A stretch of DNA of 64,000 nt, taken from positions 62,001 through 126,000 of the forward strand of contig NZ_QMHO01000012.1 of assembly GCF_003313505.1 (NCBI RefSeq), given 5' to 3'. Every line of letters starts with the position of its first letter. Within the stretch, counting starts at the first letter, position 1. The notes below the pieces were generated by a model. The model was not told the origin of the DNA. It saw only the letters and a program-made list of their open reading frames with translations, and searched no databases. This document shows positions 42,180 to 50,760 of the stretch, in pieces. This stretch comes from Pedobacter nanyangensis (GTDB taxonomy: Bacteria > Bacteroidota > Bacteroidia > Sphingobacteriales > Sphingobacteriaceae). Made by a program: the position numbers and the translations under genes.

Positions 42180-43496
42180 CTATTTTACTGCCACACGCCA
42201 AATAATGCCACTTACATCATCAGCCACCAGAAGCGCTCCATCGGGAGTAACCGCTACACCTACCGGCCGGCCGTAAACCTCACTTTTGTTGGCATCGGCA
42301 ATAAAACCAGTTAAAAAGTCCTGCGGGCGCCCAGTTGGTTTGCCATCTTTAAATGGTACAAATGCAACCTTATATCCGCTAAATTGCGAACGGTTCCACG
42401 AGCCATGCTGGCCAATAAATGCACCTCCCTGATATTTCATGGGAAATTTATTGTTGGTATAAAACACCAAACCCAGCGAGGCCGTATGCGAGCCTACGGC
42501 AACATCGGGCGCAATGGTTTTCTTAACCAATTCAGGATTGGCGCCCTTTAACCTGGGATCTTCATGTTGACCAAAATACGCATAGGGCCAGCCATAAAAT
42601 GCTCCTTGTTTTACACTGGTGATATAATCAGGCACCAAATCGTCGCCCAAACCATCGCGTTCATTAACGGCAGTCCACAACATATTGGTGGTAGGTGCCC
42701 AATCCATGCCTACAGGATTACGCAAGCCACTGGCAAAAATACGTTCACCCGTACCGTCAGGATTTACCTCCAAAATGGCAGCTCTTCTTACTTCGTGCTC
42801 CATCCCGTTTTCGCCCACGTTGCTACCAGATCCAACGGAAACATAGATTTTGCTCTTATCCTTGCTTACTAAAAGATTTCTTGTCCAGTGATTATTATAA
42901 CCACCCGCAGGTAGGCTTACGATCTTTTTACCGGCATCGGCAATTTTGGTATCACCTGCCTTATAGGGGAACATCCACAAACCATCAGTATTGGCTACGT
43001 AAAAAGCATCTCCAACGAATGCCATGCCGTATGGCTGGTTTAATCCAGATAAAAATGTGGTCCTAACCTCAGGAACCCCATCTTGGTTGCTATCTCTAAA
43101 TAGCAGGATAGTATTTACACTCTTCCCAGAAACCTCAGATTTAGCCTTTCCCGAGATTTTATTGACCACCTGTTCTGCTACGCTGCGCTCAGAATTGGAC
43201 AAAGCCACCAAGATATCTCCATTAGGTGCAATTACAATATTTCTCGGGCTTTTCATCTGATCAGCAAATTTAGTGACTACAAAACCTTCAGGTGCCTGCG
43301 GAGTTTTATTGGCAGGCCAGCCAATTACTTTGCTGAAATTATTTTTTGATGCAGTAGTATCCGGAGCGGGAAGTTTCAGGGTATCCACATCTGTTTCCGC
43401 GGGTACGGTATCGGCCGTTTCAGCCTTTTGATTTGAACTGTTACAAGCTACAAGTAGGAAGGCAGGAAAGATTAAAATGGGCAGGAATTTTCTCAT
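42180..43496 (-). CDS. PQQ-type sugar (sorbosone/glucose) dehydrogenase lipoprotein
   Basis: A lipoprotein signal (FPAFLLVACNSSNQ, Cys about residue 18) and a beta-propeller of the soluble glucose/sorbosone dehydrogenase family: GFVVTKFADQMKSPRNIVIAPNGDILVALS, GLNQPYGMAF, FASGLRNPVGMDWAP, DYITSVKQGAFYGWPYAYFGQ and GQHGSWNRSQFSGYKV. These residues form the PQQ and calcium site in relatives. It oxidises an aldose or related sugar in the periplasm or at the outer membrane; the true substrate is unknown. Monocistronic. Confidence 0.92.
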   Translation of the reverse strand: MRKFLPILIFPAFLLVACNSSNQKAETADTVPAETDVDTLKLPAPDTTASKNNFSKVIGWPANKTPQAPEGFVVTKFADQMKSPRNIVIAPNGDILVALSNSERSVAEQVVNKISGKAKSEVSGKSVNTILLFRDSNQDGVPEVRTTFLSGLNQPYGMAFVGDAFYVANTDGLWMFPYKAGDTKIADAGKKIVSLPAGGYNNHWTRNLLVSKDKSKIYVSVGSGSNVGENGMEHEVRRAAILEVNPDGTGERIFASGLRNPVGMDWAPTTNMLWTAVNERDGLGDDLVPDYITSVKQGAFYGWPYAYFGQHEDPRLKGANPELVKKTIAPDVAVGSHTASLGLVFYTNNKFPMKYQGGAFIGQHGSWNRSQFSGYKVAFVPFKDGKPTGRPQDFLTGFIADANKSEVYGRPVGVAVTPDGALLVADDVSGIIWRVAVK

Positions 43497-43742
43497 ATCA
43501 TTATTTTTAGCACTGTCTATTTAAACAGTTGAGTTGTAAAGTTGTTTCGGTAAGCAGCTAACAACGCCAGAAAAGCAGACCCGATTACCAATGCCCTGTA
43601 TCAAAACACTTAAAACCTTAGCCATACCGCTAACTTACCTGTAATTAACATTAAAAAACCCGTTATAAAATGGCCTGATTTGTATCAATATAACAGCCCA
43701 ATATATTTTAAAATAATCGCCAAAAATTTGATTAGCAAATTG

Positions 43743-43807
43743 TATCTTTGCATCCCGACAGAGATGTTGGGATTTTCGTTTCATAGCAGAGGAATTCTCC
43801 CAGCTAT
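43743..43807 (+). promoter_or_regulatory. Promoter and structured leader of carB
   Basis: TATCTTTG (43743-43750) fits the -7 consensus. The predicted 5' end falls right at a 9-bp hairpin (ATCCCGACA 43752-43760 with TGTTGGGAT 43765-43773, loop GAGA). A second imperfect hairpin spans 43783-43807 (ATAGC with GCTAT). The leader is about 95 nt long, unlike the near-leaderless genes nearby. The rest of the 43497-43850 gap shows nothing else. Confidence 0.45.
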
Positions 43808-43850
43808 CGGTCAGTTAGACTATCACTTTAGACTTTTTTAAAAATCCCAC

Positions 43851-46748
43851 ATGCCTAAAGACACTTCCATCAATTCAGTATTGATTATCGGATCTGGACC
43901 TATTATTATTGGACAAGCCTGCGAATTTGACTACTCTGGTTCTCAAGCCGCACTTTCTTTGAAAGAAGAAGGAGTTAAAGTTTCGATCATTAACTCTAAT
44001 CCGGCTACCATCATGACCGACAAGGTAATTGGTGACCATGTTTATTTAAAACCTCTTACACTCGAATCGATTGACGAGATTTTAACAGAACACAAAAACA
44101 ATCCTAATTTGCCTACTATTGATGCGGTTTTGCCTACTATGGGCGGACAAACTGCACTAAACCTTTGCGTAGATGCCGAGGAAAGAGGTTTATGGAAAAA
44201 ACACAACGTTAGAATTATTGGTGTTGATGTTGCTGCCATTGACAAAACTGAAAACAGAGAGTCTTTCCGCCAATTAATGGTTGATATAGGCGTTGGTGTT
44301 GCTACTTCAAAAATTGCCAATTCGTTTTTAGAAGGTAAAGAAGCAGCACAAGAAATTGGCTTTCCACTGGTAATTCGCCCTTCTTATACCTTGGGTGGCT
44401 ACGGCGGTGGCTTTGTACACAAAAAAGAAGAATTTGACGCAGCCCTTAAACGCGGTTTAGAAGCTTCGCCAACCCACGAGGTTTTGGTAGAGCAAGCGGT
44501 TTTAGGCTGGAAAGAATACGAGTTGGAGTTATTGAGAGATAGCAATGATAACGTTATCATCATCTGCTCTATCGAGAACTTTGACCCAATGGGTATCCAC
44601 ACTGGAGATTCGATTACCGTTGCCCCTGCAATGACCTTATCAGATCGTTGTTACCAAGAAATGCGTAACCAAGCCATCAAAATGATGCGTGCCATTGGCA
44701 ACTTCGCTGGTGGTTGTAACGTACAATTCTCGGTAAACCCAGATAACGATGAAATTATCGCGATCGAAATCAACCCACGCGTATCTCGTTCATCAGCGCT
44801 AGCAAGTAAAGCTACCGGTTATCCAATTGCAAAGATTGCGGCTAAATTGGCTATCGGTTACAACTTAGACGAAATTGAAAACCAAATCACGAAAACGACT
44901 TCAGCCTACTTTGAGCCGACTTTAGATTACGTAATCGTAAAAATCCCTCGCTTTAACTTCGATAAATTTAAAGGTGCCAACATGGAGCTTGGCTTGCAGA
45001 TGAAGGCTGTAGGTGAGGTAATGGGTATTGGCCGCAGTTTTAACGAGGCTTTACAAAAAGCTTGTCAAAGTTTAGAGATTGGCCGTGCTGGTATCGGTTC
45101 AGATGGCCGTCAGAAACGCGATATCGAAGAAATCATGCATGGTTTACAACATCCAAGCTGGAACCGCGTATTCTTAATTAAGGATGCGATGAGCATGGGC
45201 GTACCATTAGAGTCTATTCGCAAAGCAACTAAGATTGACAAATGGTTCTTAAACCAAATACAAGAGTTGGTAACGTTAGAAACTGAACTAAAACGCTACT
45301 CTTTAAATAACATCCCCAGGGATTTCTTCTTCAACCTTAAACAAAAAGGTTTCTCTGATATCCAAATTGCCTTCATTTTAGGTAATGTAACTGAGGATGA
45401 TGTTTACAACCGCCGCAAGGAACTGAACATCAGAAGAGCTTATAAAATGGTAGATACCTGTGCTGCCGAGTTTGCTGCACAAACCCCTTATTTCTACTCT
45501 ACTTTTGAAGAGGCTCCACAACAAATTTCTCTGGTAACTGGAGAGATTCTATCTGACGGAGATGAACTGGGCACCAACGAATCAATTGTTTCTGACAAGA
45601 AGAAAGTAATTGTTTTGGGCTCTGGCCCTAACCGTATCGGTCAAGGGATCGAGTTTGATTACTCTTGCGTTCACGGATTATTAGCGGCAAAAGAAAACAA
45701 CTTCGAGGCCATCATGATCAACTGTAACCCAGAAACGGTAAGTACAGATTTTAACATGGCCAACAAGCTTTACTTCGAGCCTGTTTTCTGGGAGCATGTA
45801 CGTGAAATCATCGATTTAGAGAATCCAATTGGGGTAATTGTTCAGTTGGGCGGCCAAACTGCCCTAAAAATGGCCCAAAAACTGCACGAAAACAACATCC
45901 GCATTATCGGTACTTCTTATGAAGACATGGATATTGCCGAAGATCGTGGCAGTTTCTCTGATTTATTGAAAGAATTAGATATCCCCTATCCAAAATACGG
46001 TGTTGCTGAAAATGCGGAGGAAGCCATTAAAGTTGCAAACGAGGTAGGTTACCCGGTATTGGTTCGCCCAAGTTATGTATTGGGTGGACAAGGCATGAGC
46101 ATTGTAATTAACGACGAGGACCTGGAAAGCGCTGTAGTTAAATTGTTAGGTGATTTACCAGGTAACCGTGTACTGATTGACCACTTCTTGGACAGAGCAG
46201 AAGAAACCGAATCTGACTCGATCTGCGATGGTGAAGACGTACATATTGTAGGTTTAATGGAACATATTGAGCCTGCCGGTATCCACTCTGGAGATTCGAG
46301 CGCAGTATTACCTCCGTTCAGTTTATCTGACAAGGTCATTGCCGACATGGAAAATTACTCGAAGAAAATTGCCAAAGCACTGAATGTAATTGGTTTATTG
46401 AACATCCAGTTTGCAGTTAAAGACGATAAAGTATATGTAATTGAGGCCAACCCACGTGCTTCTCGCACGGTGCCGTTCATCGCAAAAGCTTACGATGTTC
46501 CTTATATCAATATTGCAGCCAGAATTATGCTAGGTGTAAACAAATTGAAAGATTTTAACATCGAGCGCAAGCTACAGGGATACGCCATTAAAGAGCCTGT
46601 GTTCTCTTACAATAAATTCCCCGAGGTGGCGAAAGAACTAGGCCCCGAAATGAAATCTACCGGTGAAGCGATCCGTTTCATCAAAGATTTGGAAGATCCT
46701 TACTTCTTACAACTGGTGAAAGATAAATCAATGTATTTGTCGAAATAG
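43851..46748 (+). CDS. carB: Carbamoyl-phosphate synthase large subunit, lacking the allosteric domain
   Basis: CarB makes carbamoyl phosphate from bicarbonate, ammonia from CarA and two ATP, for arginine and pyrimidine synthesis. Two homologous ATP-grasp halves are seen, starting SVLIIGSGPIIIGQACEFDYSG and VIVLGSGPNRIGQGIEFDYS, each with HVYLKP- or LYFEP-type and NVQFSVNPD/NIQFAVKDD motifs. It ends at about the position where the E. coli enzyme (1073 residues) begins its C-terminal MGS-like regulatory domain, so UMP/ornithine control of that type should be absent. carA is not adjacent. Confidence 0.97.
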   Translation: MPKDTSINSVLIIGSGPIIIGQACEFDYSGSQAALSLKEEGVKVSIINSNPATIMTDKVIGDHVYLKPLTLESIDEILTEHKNNPNLPTIDAVLPTMGGQTALNLCVDAEERGLWKKHNVRIIGVDVAAIDKTENRESFRQLMVDIGVGVATSKIANSFLEGKEAAQEIGFPLVIRPSYTLGGYGGGFVHKKEEFDAALKRGLEASPTHEVLVEQAVLGWKEYELELLRDSNDNVIIICSIENFDPMGIHTGDSITVAPAMTLSDRCYQEMRNQAIKMMRAIGNFAGGCNVQFSVNPDNDEIIAIEINPRVSRSSALASKATGYPIAKIAAKLAIGYNLDEIENQITKTTSAYFEPTLDYVIVKIPRFNFDKFKGANMELGLQMKAVGEVMGIGRSFNEALQKACQSLEIGRAGIGSDGRQKRDIEEIMHGLQHPSWNRVFLIKDAMSMGVPLESIRKATKIDKWFLNQIQELVTLETELKRYSLNNIPRDFFFNLKQKGFSDIQIAFILGNVTEDDVYNRRKELNIRRAYKMVDTCAAEFAAQTPYFYSTFEEAPQQISLVTGEILSDGDELGTNESIVSDKKKVIVLGSGPNRIGQGIEFDYSCVHGLLAAKENNFEAIMINCNPETVSTDFNMANKLYFEPVFWEHVREIIDLENPIGVIVQLGGQTALKMAQKLHENNIRIIGTSYEDMDIAEDRGSFSDLLKELDIPYPKYGVAENAEEAIKVANEVGYPVLVRPSYVLGGQGMSIVINDEDLESAVVKLLGDLPGNRVLIDHFLDRAEETESDSICDGEDVHIVGLMEHIEPAGIHSGDSSAVLPPFSLSDKVIADMENYSKKIAKALNVIGLLNIQFAVKDDKVYVIEANPRASRTVPFIAKAYDVPYINIAARIMLGVNKLKDFNIERKLQGYAIKEPVFSYNKFPEVAKELGPEMKSTGEAIRFIKDLEDPYFLQLVKDKSMYLSK

Positions 46749-46771
46749 CTCAAGGATAAAAAAGCAAAGAT

Positions 46772-46806
46772 AAAGTCCCTTAGCGTAATGTTAAGGGACT
46801 TTTTTA
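46772..46806 (+). terminator. Rho-independent terminator of carB
   Basis: An 11-bp stem (AAAGTCCCTTA with TAAGGGACTTT) followed by T residues, 23 nt after the carB stop. Confidence 0.85.
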
Positions 46807-46888
46807 TTGTTGTCAAACCATGGAAGTTGTCACATTGAACTTGTATAAATATAATTCGAAGCGCAAGTACAGCAAAATGATTTACGGA

Positions 46889-46980
46889 CAGTCCTGCTTT
46901 CCGCTTTATCTTTTTTGTCCTTCGACGAGCTCAGGAACACAAAAAAGGATGCCGCTGCAATCAGGGCTACTTAACACAGG
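46889..46980. repeat. Composite palindromic element, copy 2
   Basis: Outer arms CAGTCCTGCTTTCCGCT (46889-46905) and CCGCTGCAATCAGGGCT match those of copy 1 at 655-790, but the centre is TCCTTCGACGAGCTCAGGA instead of the AAACCTCATAGG palindrome. This shows that the core modules are exchangeable. Confidence 0.55.
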
Positions 46981-47177
46981 CCTGAGAACAAACCACATAG
47001 GTTTCATCGTATCACATCGATAAAACTAGGAGGTTTGCGGAGCTTGCAAGGTTTTTACCTAAACGATTACATTCTCGAGTTGCTAGATCTCCCTATTGAG
47101 ATGACTTTAATCGGAGCTTGTCCCCCTTTGGAAAGGCAGCGGGAGGATTTATGTTTTATGCACAACCGTTTGTAAAC

Positions 47178-47310
47178 TAAACCCGATTGAAGTGAAATCC
47201 TTTTTGTTGTTGGGATAAACCTCATAGGTTTACTTTGCATCATGCCGATAAACCTATGAGGTTTGGGGAGGTGGCCAACAAAAAGATTGAACGGAAAGCG
47301 GGACTTTCGG
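47178..47310. repeat. Composite palindromic element, copy 3 (inverted)
   Basis: The same outer arms as copy 1 occur in opposite orientation (ATTGAAGTGAAATCC...; AAAGATTGAACGGAAAGCGG...), around the same inner repeat AAACCTCATAGGTTTA (47217-47232) / TAAACCTATGAGGTTT (47249-47264). The remaining sequence between carB and prfC (46807-46888, 46981-47177) holds only degenerate repeat remains. Confidence 0.6.
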
Positions 47311-47356
47311 AACCGAAGTAATTCTGTAACTGCTTTTCTAATACGTAAATCTATTG

Positions 47357-47364
47357 TATCTTTG
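47357..47364 (+). promoter_or_regulatory. Putative -7 box of prfC (TATCTTTG)
   Basis: Exact TAnnTTTG match, about 100 nt before the prfC start, giving a leader with a small CAGATTTTTATAAATCTG hairpin. Confidence 0.5.
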
Positions 47365-47467
47365 CGGCTCAATGAAACTTTGCGCAACTATATTATTCGA
47401 TTTCACCGCTTTCAGATTTTTATAAATCTGCTGCTTGCCATTTTGTTTCTACAATACTAAAATTTGT

Positions 47468-49048
47468 ATGCTTCACCCAGAGATAGAGAAAAGAAAAACA
47501 TTTGCTATTATTAGTCACCCCGATGCGGGTAAAACCACCCTTACAGAAAAGTTCCTGCTTTTTGGAGGCGCCATTAACACCGCCGGTGCCGTAAAAAGGA
47601 ATAAGGCCAACCAAAGCAACACTTCCGATTTTATGGAAATTGAGCGCCAACGTGGTATTTCTGTAGCTACCTCGGTAATGGGTTTTGAGTATAGTGGCAA
47701 ACGCATCAATATTTTAGATACCCCAGGCCATAAGGATTTTGCGGAAGATACGTACCGTACCCTTTCGGCGGTTGACAGTGTGGTATTGGTGGTTGACTGC
47801 GTAAAAGGTGTGGAGGAACAGACCGAAAAACTGATGTCGGTTTGTAGGATGCGCAACACACCGGTAATCATTTTCATCAACAAAATGGACCGCGAGGGCA
47901 AGGAAGCATTTGATTTATTGGATGAAATTGAGGAGAAATTGAACATCAGCTTGTGCCCGCAATCATGGCCTATTGGACAAGGGCATACTTTTAAAGGTGT
48001 TTACAGCATTTACCATAACCAATTGAACCTTTTCCACTCGGATAAAACCAAAGTAACCGACTCAGTGGTAAAGGTGAATGATTTGAATGACGCTGCATTG
48101 CTCGATTATCTGCAAGAAAAAGAAGTAAATACCTTAAAAGACGAAACCGAGTTGGTGAACGGTGTTTACGGTGATCTGGATATTTCCCTGTACAAAGAAG
48201 GTTTGTTGGCGCCGGTATTTTTTGGTTCGGCCATTAACAACTTTGGTATTAAAGAGCTTTTGGATACGTTTATTGAAATTGCGCCAAGCCCCAAACATCG
48301 TGAAGCGGAAGAGCGTGATGTGTTGGTGGAAGAGAAAAATTTTAGCGGCTTTGTATTTAAAATCCATGCCAACCTCGACCCCAAACACCGCGATAGAATT
48401 GCATTTTTACGTATTTGCTCGGGTAAGTTTGAACGTAACAAGTTCTATTACCACACCCGCCAGGACAAGAAAATGAAATTTGCCAACCCAATGGACTTTA
48501 TGGCCAACGAAAAAAGCTTGGTGGAAGAGGCTTGGCCTGGTGACGTGGTAGGTTTATATGACAGTGGCAACTTTAAAATTGGCGACACGCTTACTGAAGG
48601 TGAAAAACTACATTTCAAAGGCATTCCCAGTTTCTCGCCCGCTATTTTTAAAGAAGTGGAGAACATGGACCCCATGCGCACCAAACAGCTGGAGAAGGGC
48701 ATTGAGCAATTGACTGATGAAGGCGTAGCACAACTTTTTGTGATGCAGCCAGGTAACCGCAAGGTAATTGGCGCAGTTGGCGAACTGCAATTTGAGGTGA
48801 TCAACTTCCGTTTGGAGCACGAGTATGGCGCCAAATGCCGTTTCCGCACCCTTACCTATACCCGCTCACGCTGGGTTACTGCTGATGACAAGAAGAAATT
48901 AGACGAGTTTGTGAAGCGCAAGCAACAACATATCGGCACCGACAAAGAAGGCAATCCGGTGCTCTTATCAGACAACGACTTTATGTTGGATATGACCAAA
49001 CGAGACTATCCAGATATCGATTTCCATGCTACAAGTGAGCACAAATAA
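47468..49048 (+). CDS. prfC: Peptide chain release factor 3 (RF3 GTPase)
   Basis: RF3 removes RF1 and RF2 from the ribosome after termination. The GTP-binding motifs are clear: G1 SHPDAGKTTLTEK, G2 region IERQRGISVATSVMGF, G3 DTPGHKDFAEDTYRTL, G4 NKMDREG. Length (526 residues from ATG 47468) is standard; a TTG 33 nt upstream is also in frame but gives an atypical N-terminus. Monocistronic with its own promoter and terminator. Confidence 0.97.
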   Translation: MLHPEIEKRKTFAIISHPDAGKTTLTEKFLLFGGAINTAGAVKRNKANQSNTSDFMEIERQRGISVATSVMGFEYSGKRINILDTPGHKDFAEDTYRTLSAVDSVVLVVDCVKGVEEQTEKLMSVCRMRNTPVIIFINKMDREGKEAFDLLDEIEEKLNISLCPQSWPIGQGHTFKGVYSIYHNQLNLFHSDKTKVTDSVVKVNDLNDAALLDYLQEKEVNTLKDETELVNGVYGDLDISLYKEGLLAPVFFGSAINNFGIKELLDTFIEIAPSPKHREAEERDVLVEEKNFSGFVFKIHANLDPKHRDRIAFLRICSGKFERNKFYYHTRQDKKMKFANPMDFMANEKSLVEEAWPGDVVGLYDSGNFKIGDTLTEGEKLHFKGIPSFSPAIFKEVENMDPMRTKQLEKGIEQLTDEGVAQLFVMQPGNRKVIGAVGELQFEVINFRLEHEYGAKCRFRTLTYTRSRWVTADDKKKLDEFVKRKQQHIGTDKEGNPVLLSDNDFMLDMTKRDYPDIDFHATSEHK

Positions 49049-49056
49049 AAAGACTG

Positions 49057-49083
49057 GCCTTTCGAAATTTCGAAAGGCTTTTT
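49057..49083 (+). terminator. Rho-independent terminator of prfC
   Basis: An 11-bp stem (GCCTTTCGAAA with TTTCGAAAGGC) with virtually no loop, followed by TTTTT, 9 nt after the stop codon. Confidence 0.8.
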
Positions 49084-49128
49084 AGTTCGAATTCATTAAT
49101 CATCCTGCATTTATACCGCCTAGTGTGA

Positions 49129-49190
49129 GATTGCTTCGTCATTCCTCCTCGCAAAGACGAAAAAAGAGCGTCATTGCGAAGAATGAAGCC
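49129..49190. repeat. Degenerate TCATTGCGAG-family inverted repeat
   Basis: AGATTGCTTCGTCATTCCTCCTCGC (first half in two parts, 49128-49152) and GCGTCATTGCGAAGAATGAAGCC (49168-49190) are imperfect complements and belong with the copies at 579-611 and 40177-40244. Confidence 0.5.
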
Positions 49191-49255
49191 TTCTTAAAGC
49201 GAAATATTTAGTGAGCTCATTAACATCAAGCAAAACAACAATCAAACGCGAGTTT

Positions 49256-50413
49256 TTAGTTTTTCAAGATGGTCACACTATCTGGATACCTTAACAAGAT
49301 ACTACTTTCATCGATTAGTTTTTTCAAGGTTTCATCTTTGATGGTATCAAGCAGTTCATTTCTGAGGTAAAAAGTTCTATCGCCCTTACCGTTTTTCCAT
49401 TGCACAATCTTGCAATTGCAGGCATGGTTGTCCATGGTATTAATCACCTCCTTAATTTCCCCGCCACGCCCCTGTTTAATGTAAACCTCACGTATGCCTA
49501 TAATATCATTATTTTCGCCGGCATCAAAATTCCATGAGGCAGAAACCACCATGATTTTATCTTTATTTTGAGACAACCGCATTAACGAAAGTCGTGGTGC
49601 TTCTATTTTATTTTCGCTGCCCTTCACATACGAACGAATAGAAACTACTTGCGGACTTTCATATTGCATGTAACCATAGTGGTCAAATCCAGCACCGTAT
49701 CTGGTAAACACGAAATATCCATCCTTATATTTTACGTTCATGATGTTCCTTACAAACTTGTGGTAGCGGTTCTTGTCAGACTTACGGGCTTGTGGAGAAC
49801 CAATGTACACCATCCAAATCCCTTCCAAACTATCTATCTCCGCTTGGCTAGGCTGATAGGGAGTAATCACTAAATCTTCTTTTAAGGATGACATTTTATT
49901 ACTCGTATCTATCCATTTGAAAATAGCTACGCCAAGCAACACCAATAAAATAAGAATAAGGGAGAAGCTGCTTTTTCTTCGGCGACCAGAGGTTTTAGCG
50001 TTGTCGGCTAAATCATCTGGCTCAGTGGCAATTAAATTAGGGTCTAATATATTTTTCTCAAACCTATTGCGGGCAACCCCGTACAAATAAATATAACAGG
50101 CATCTACCAAAAAAGGACGAGGCTTTGCCACCAATCCATTAAACGCATCTTTAATTTGCCCGCCAGTGATGTCATACTTTAAATAAGGATATTCGGTTGC
50201 TTTGGCATTACGGTCCTCTGGATATGGGCTATGTCCAAACTCCTCCGAAGTATAAGGTAATTGATTGCTAATCCCACTCAACATCCTGGCGATGTCCTCA
50301 TAGTTCCTACGATTGGTATTTAAGTTCAGCTTATTTCCTGTCTCTAGTTCGTACTTCTTAAAAACTTGCCGCAGTAAATACTCAACCTCATCCTTCCCAG
50401 ATTTTAGTGCCAT
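49256..50413 (-). CDS. Hypothetical single-pass membrane protein, 385 aa
   Basis: I do not recognise a family. A cytoplasmic N-terminal domain (1-140, with YEDIARMLSGISNQLPY and KDAFNGLVAKPRPFLVDACYIYLYG) ends in a basic GRRRKSS, one membrane helix follows (about 148-167), then an outer domain of about 210 residues rich in beta strands (IDSLEGIWMVYIGSPQ, YHKFVRNIMNVKYKDGYFVFTRYG, HYGYMQYESPQVVSIRSYV), which recalls a lipocalin-like or sensor fold. The topology would allow signal transfer across the membrane, for instance with the N-terminus acting on a partner. It stands alone. Confidence 0.75.
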   Translation of the reverse strand: MALKSGKDEVEYLLRQVFKKYELETGNKLNLNTNRRNYEDIARMLSGISNQLPYTSEEFGHSPYPEDRNAKATEYPYLKYDITGGQIKDAFNGLVAKPRPFLVDACYIYLYGVARNRFEKNILDPNLIATEPDDLADNAKTSGRRRKSSFSLILILLVLLGVAIFKWIDTSNKMSSLKEDLVITPYQPSQAEIDSLEGIWMVYIGSPQARKSDKNRYHKFVRNIMNVKYKDGYFVFTRYGAGFDHYGYMQYESPQVVSIRSYVKGSENKIEAPRLSLMRLSQNKDKIMVVSASWNFDAGENNDIIGIREVYIKQGRGGEIKEVINTMDNHACNCKIVQWKNGKGDRTFYLRNELLDTIKDETLKKLIDESSILLRYPDSVTILKN

Positions 50414-50581
50414 ACCTGATTATTCTTCTATTCAAACATTAAACACGTGAGCAAATCAACCCGTGTTCAATTTCCAGCTTGGTTATTGAACCTTAAAGAT
50501 ATCAATAAAAAGCGCAAATTAACAATAACAAAATCCTTACAAAAAACAACACAAAACACTATCCATCAAACAGATATAAAA

Positions 50582-50613
50582 ATTTCGGAAAATTTGCAGT
50601 GATTTTCCGAAAT
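50582..50613. promoter_or_regulatory. Perfect 12-bp inverted repeat upstream of the symporter operon
   Basis: ATTTCGGAAAAT (50582-50593) and ATTTTCCGAAAT (50602-50613) flank 8 nt, about 150 bp before the TTG start at 50761. A putative box TAACTTTAG lies further downstream near 50675. It could be an operator for the dicarboxylate/porin operon. The rest of the 50414-50760 gap shows nothing clear. Confidence 0.45.
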
Positions 50614-50760
50614 CAAAAATAAATTTTCTAAAACCAATTTTATGGCCAAACAGGCTGCCACTTCTCTAACTTTAGTTTAAAACCAACTGGCTAAAACAGT
50701 GTTCAAATTGCTCTTAGCTTGGCGGTCAAAACCAAATATTAACCTAAAAAAAGAACTCCA

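Noticed and set aside
43727..43730. TTTG as the -33 element of the carB promoter
   Set aside because: Only 12 bp separate it from the -7 box, shorter than the roughly 17-23 bp usual in Bacteroidota.
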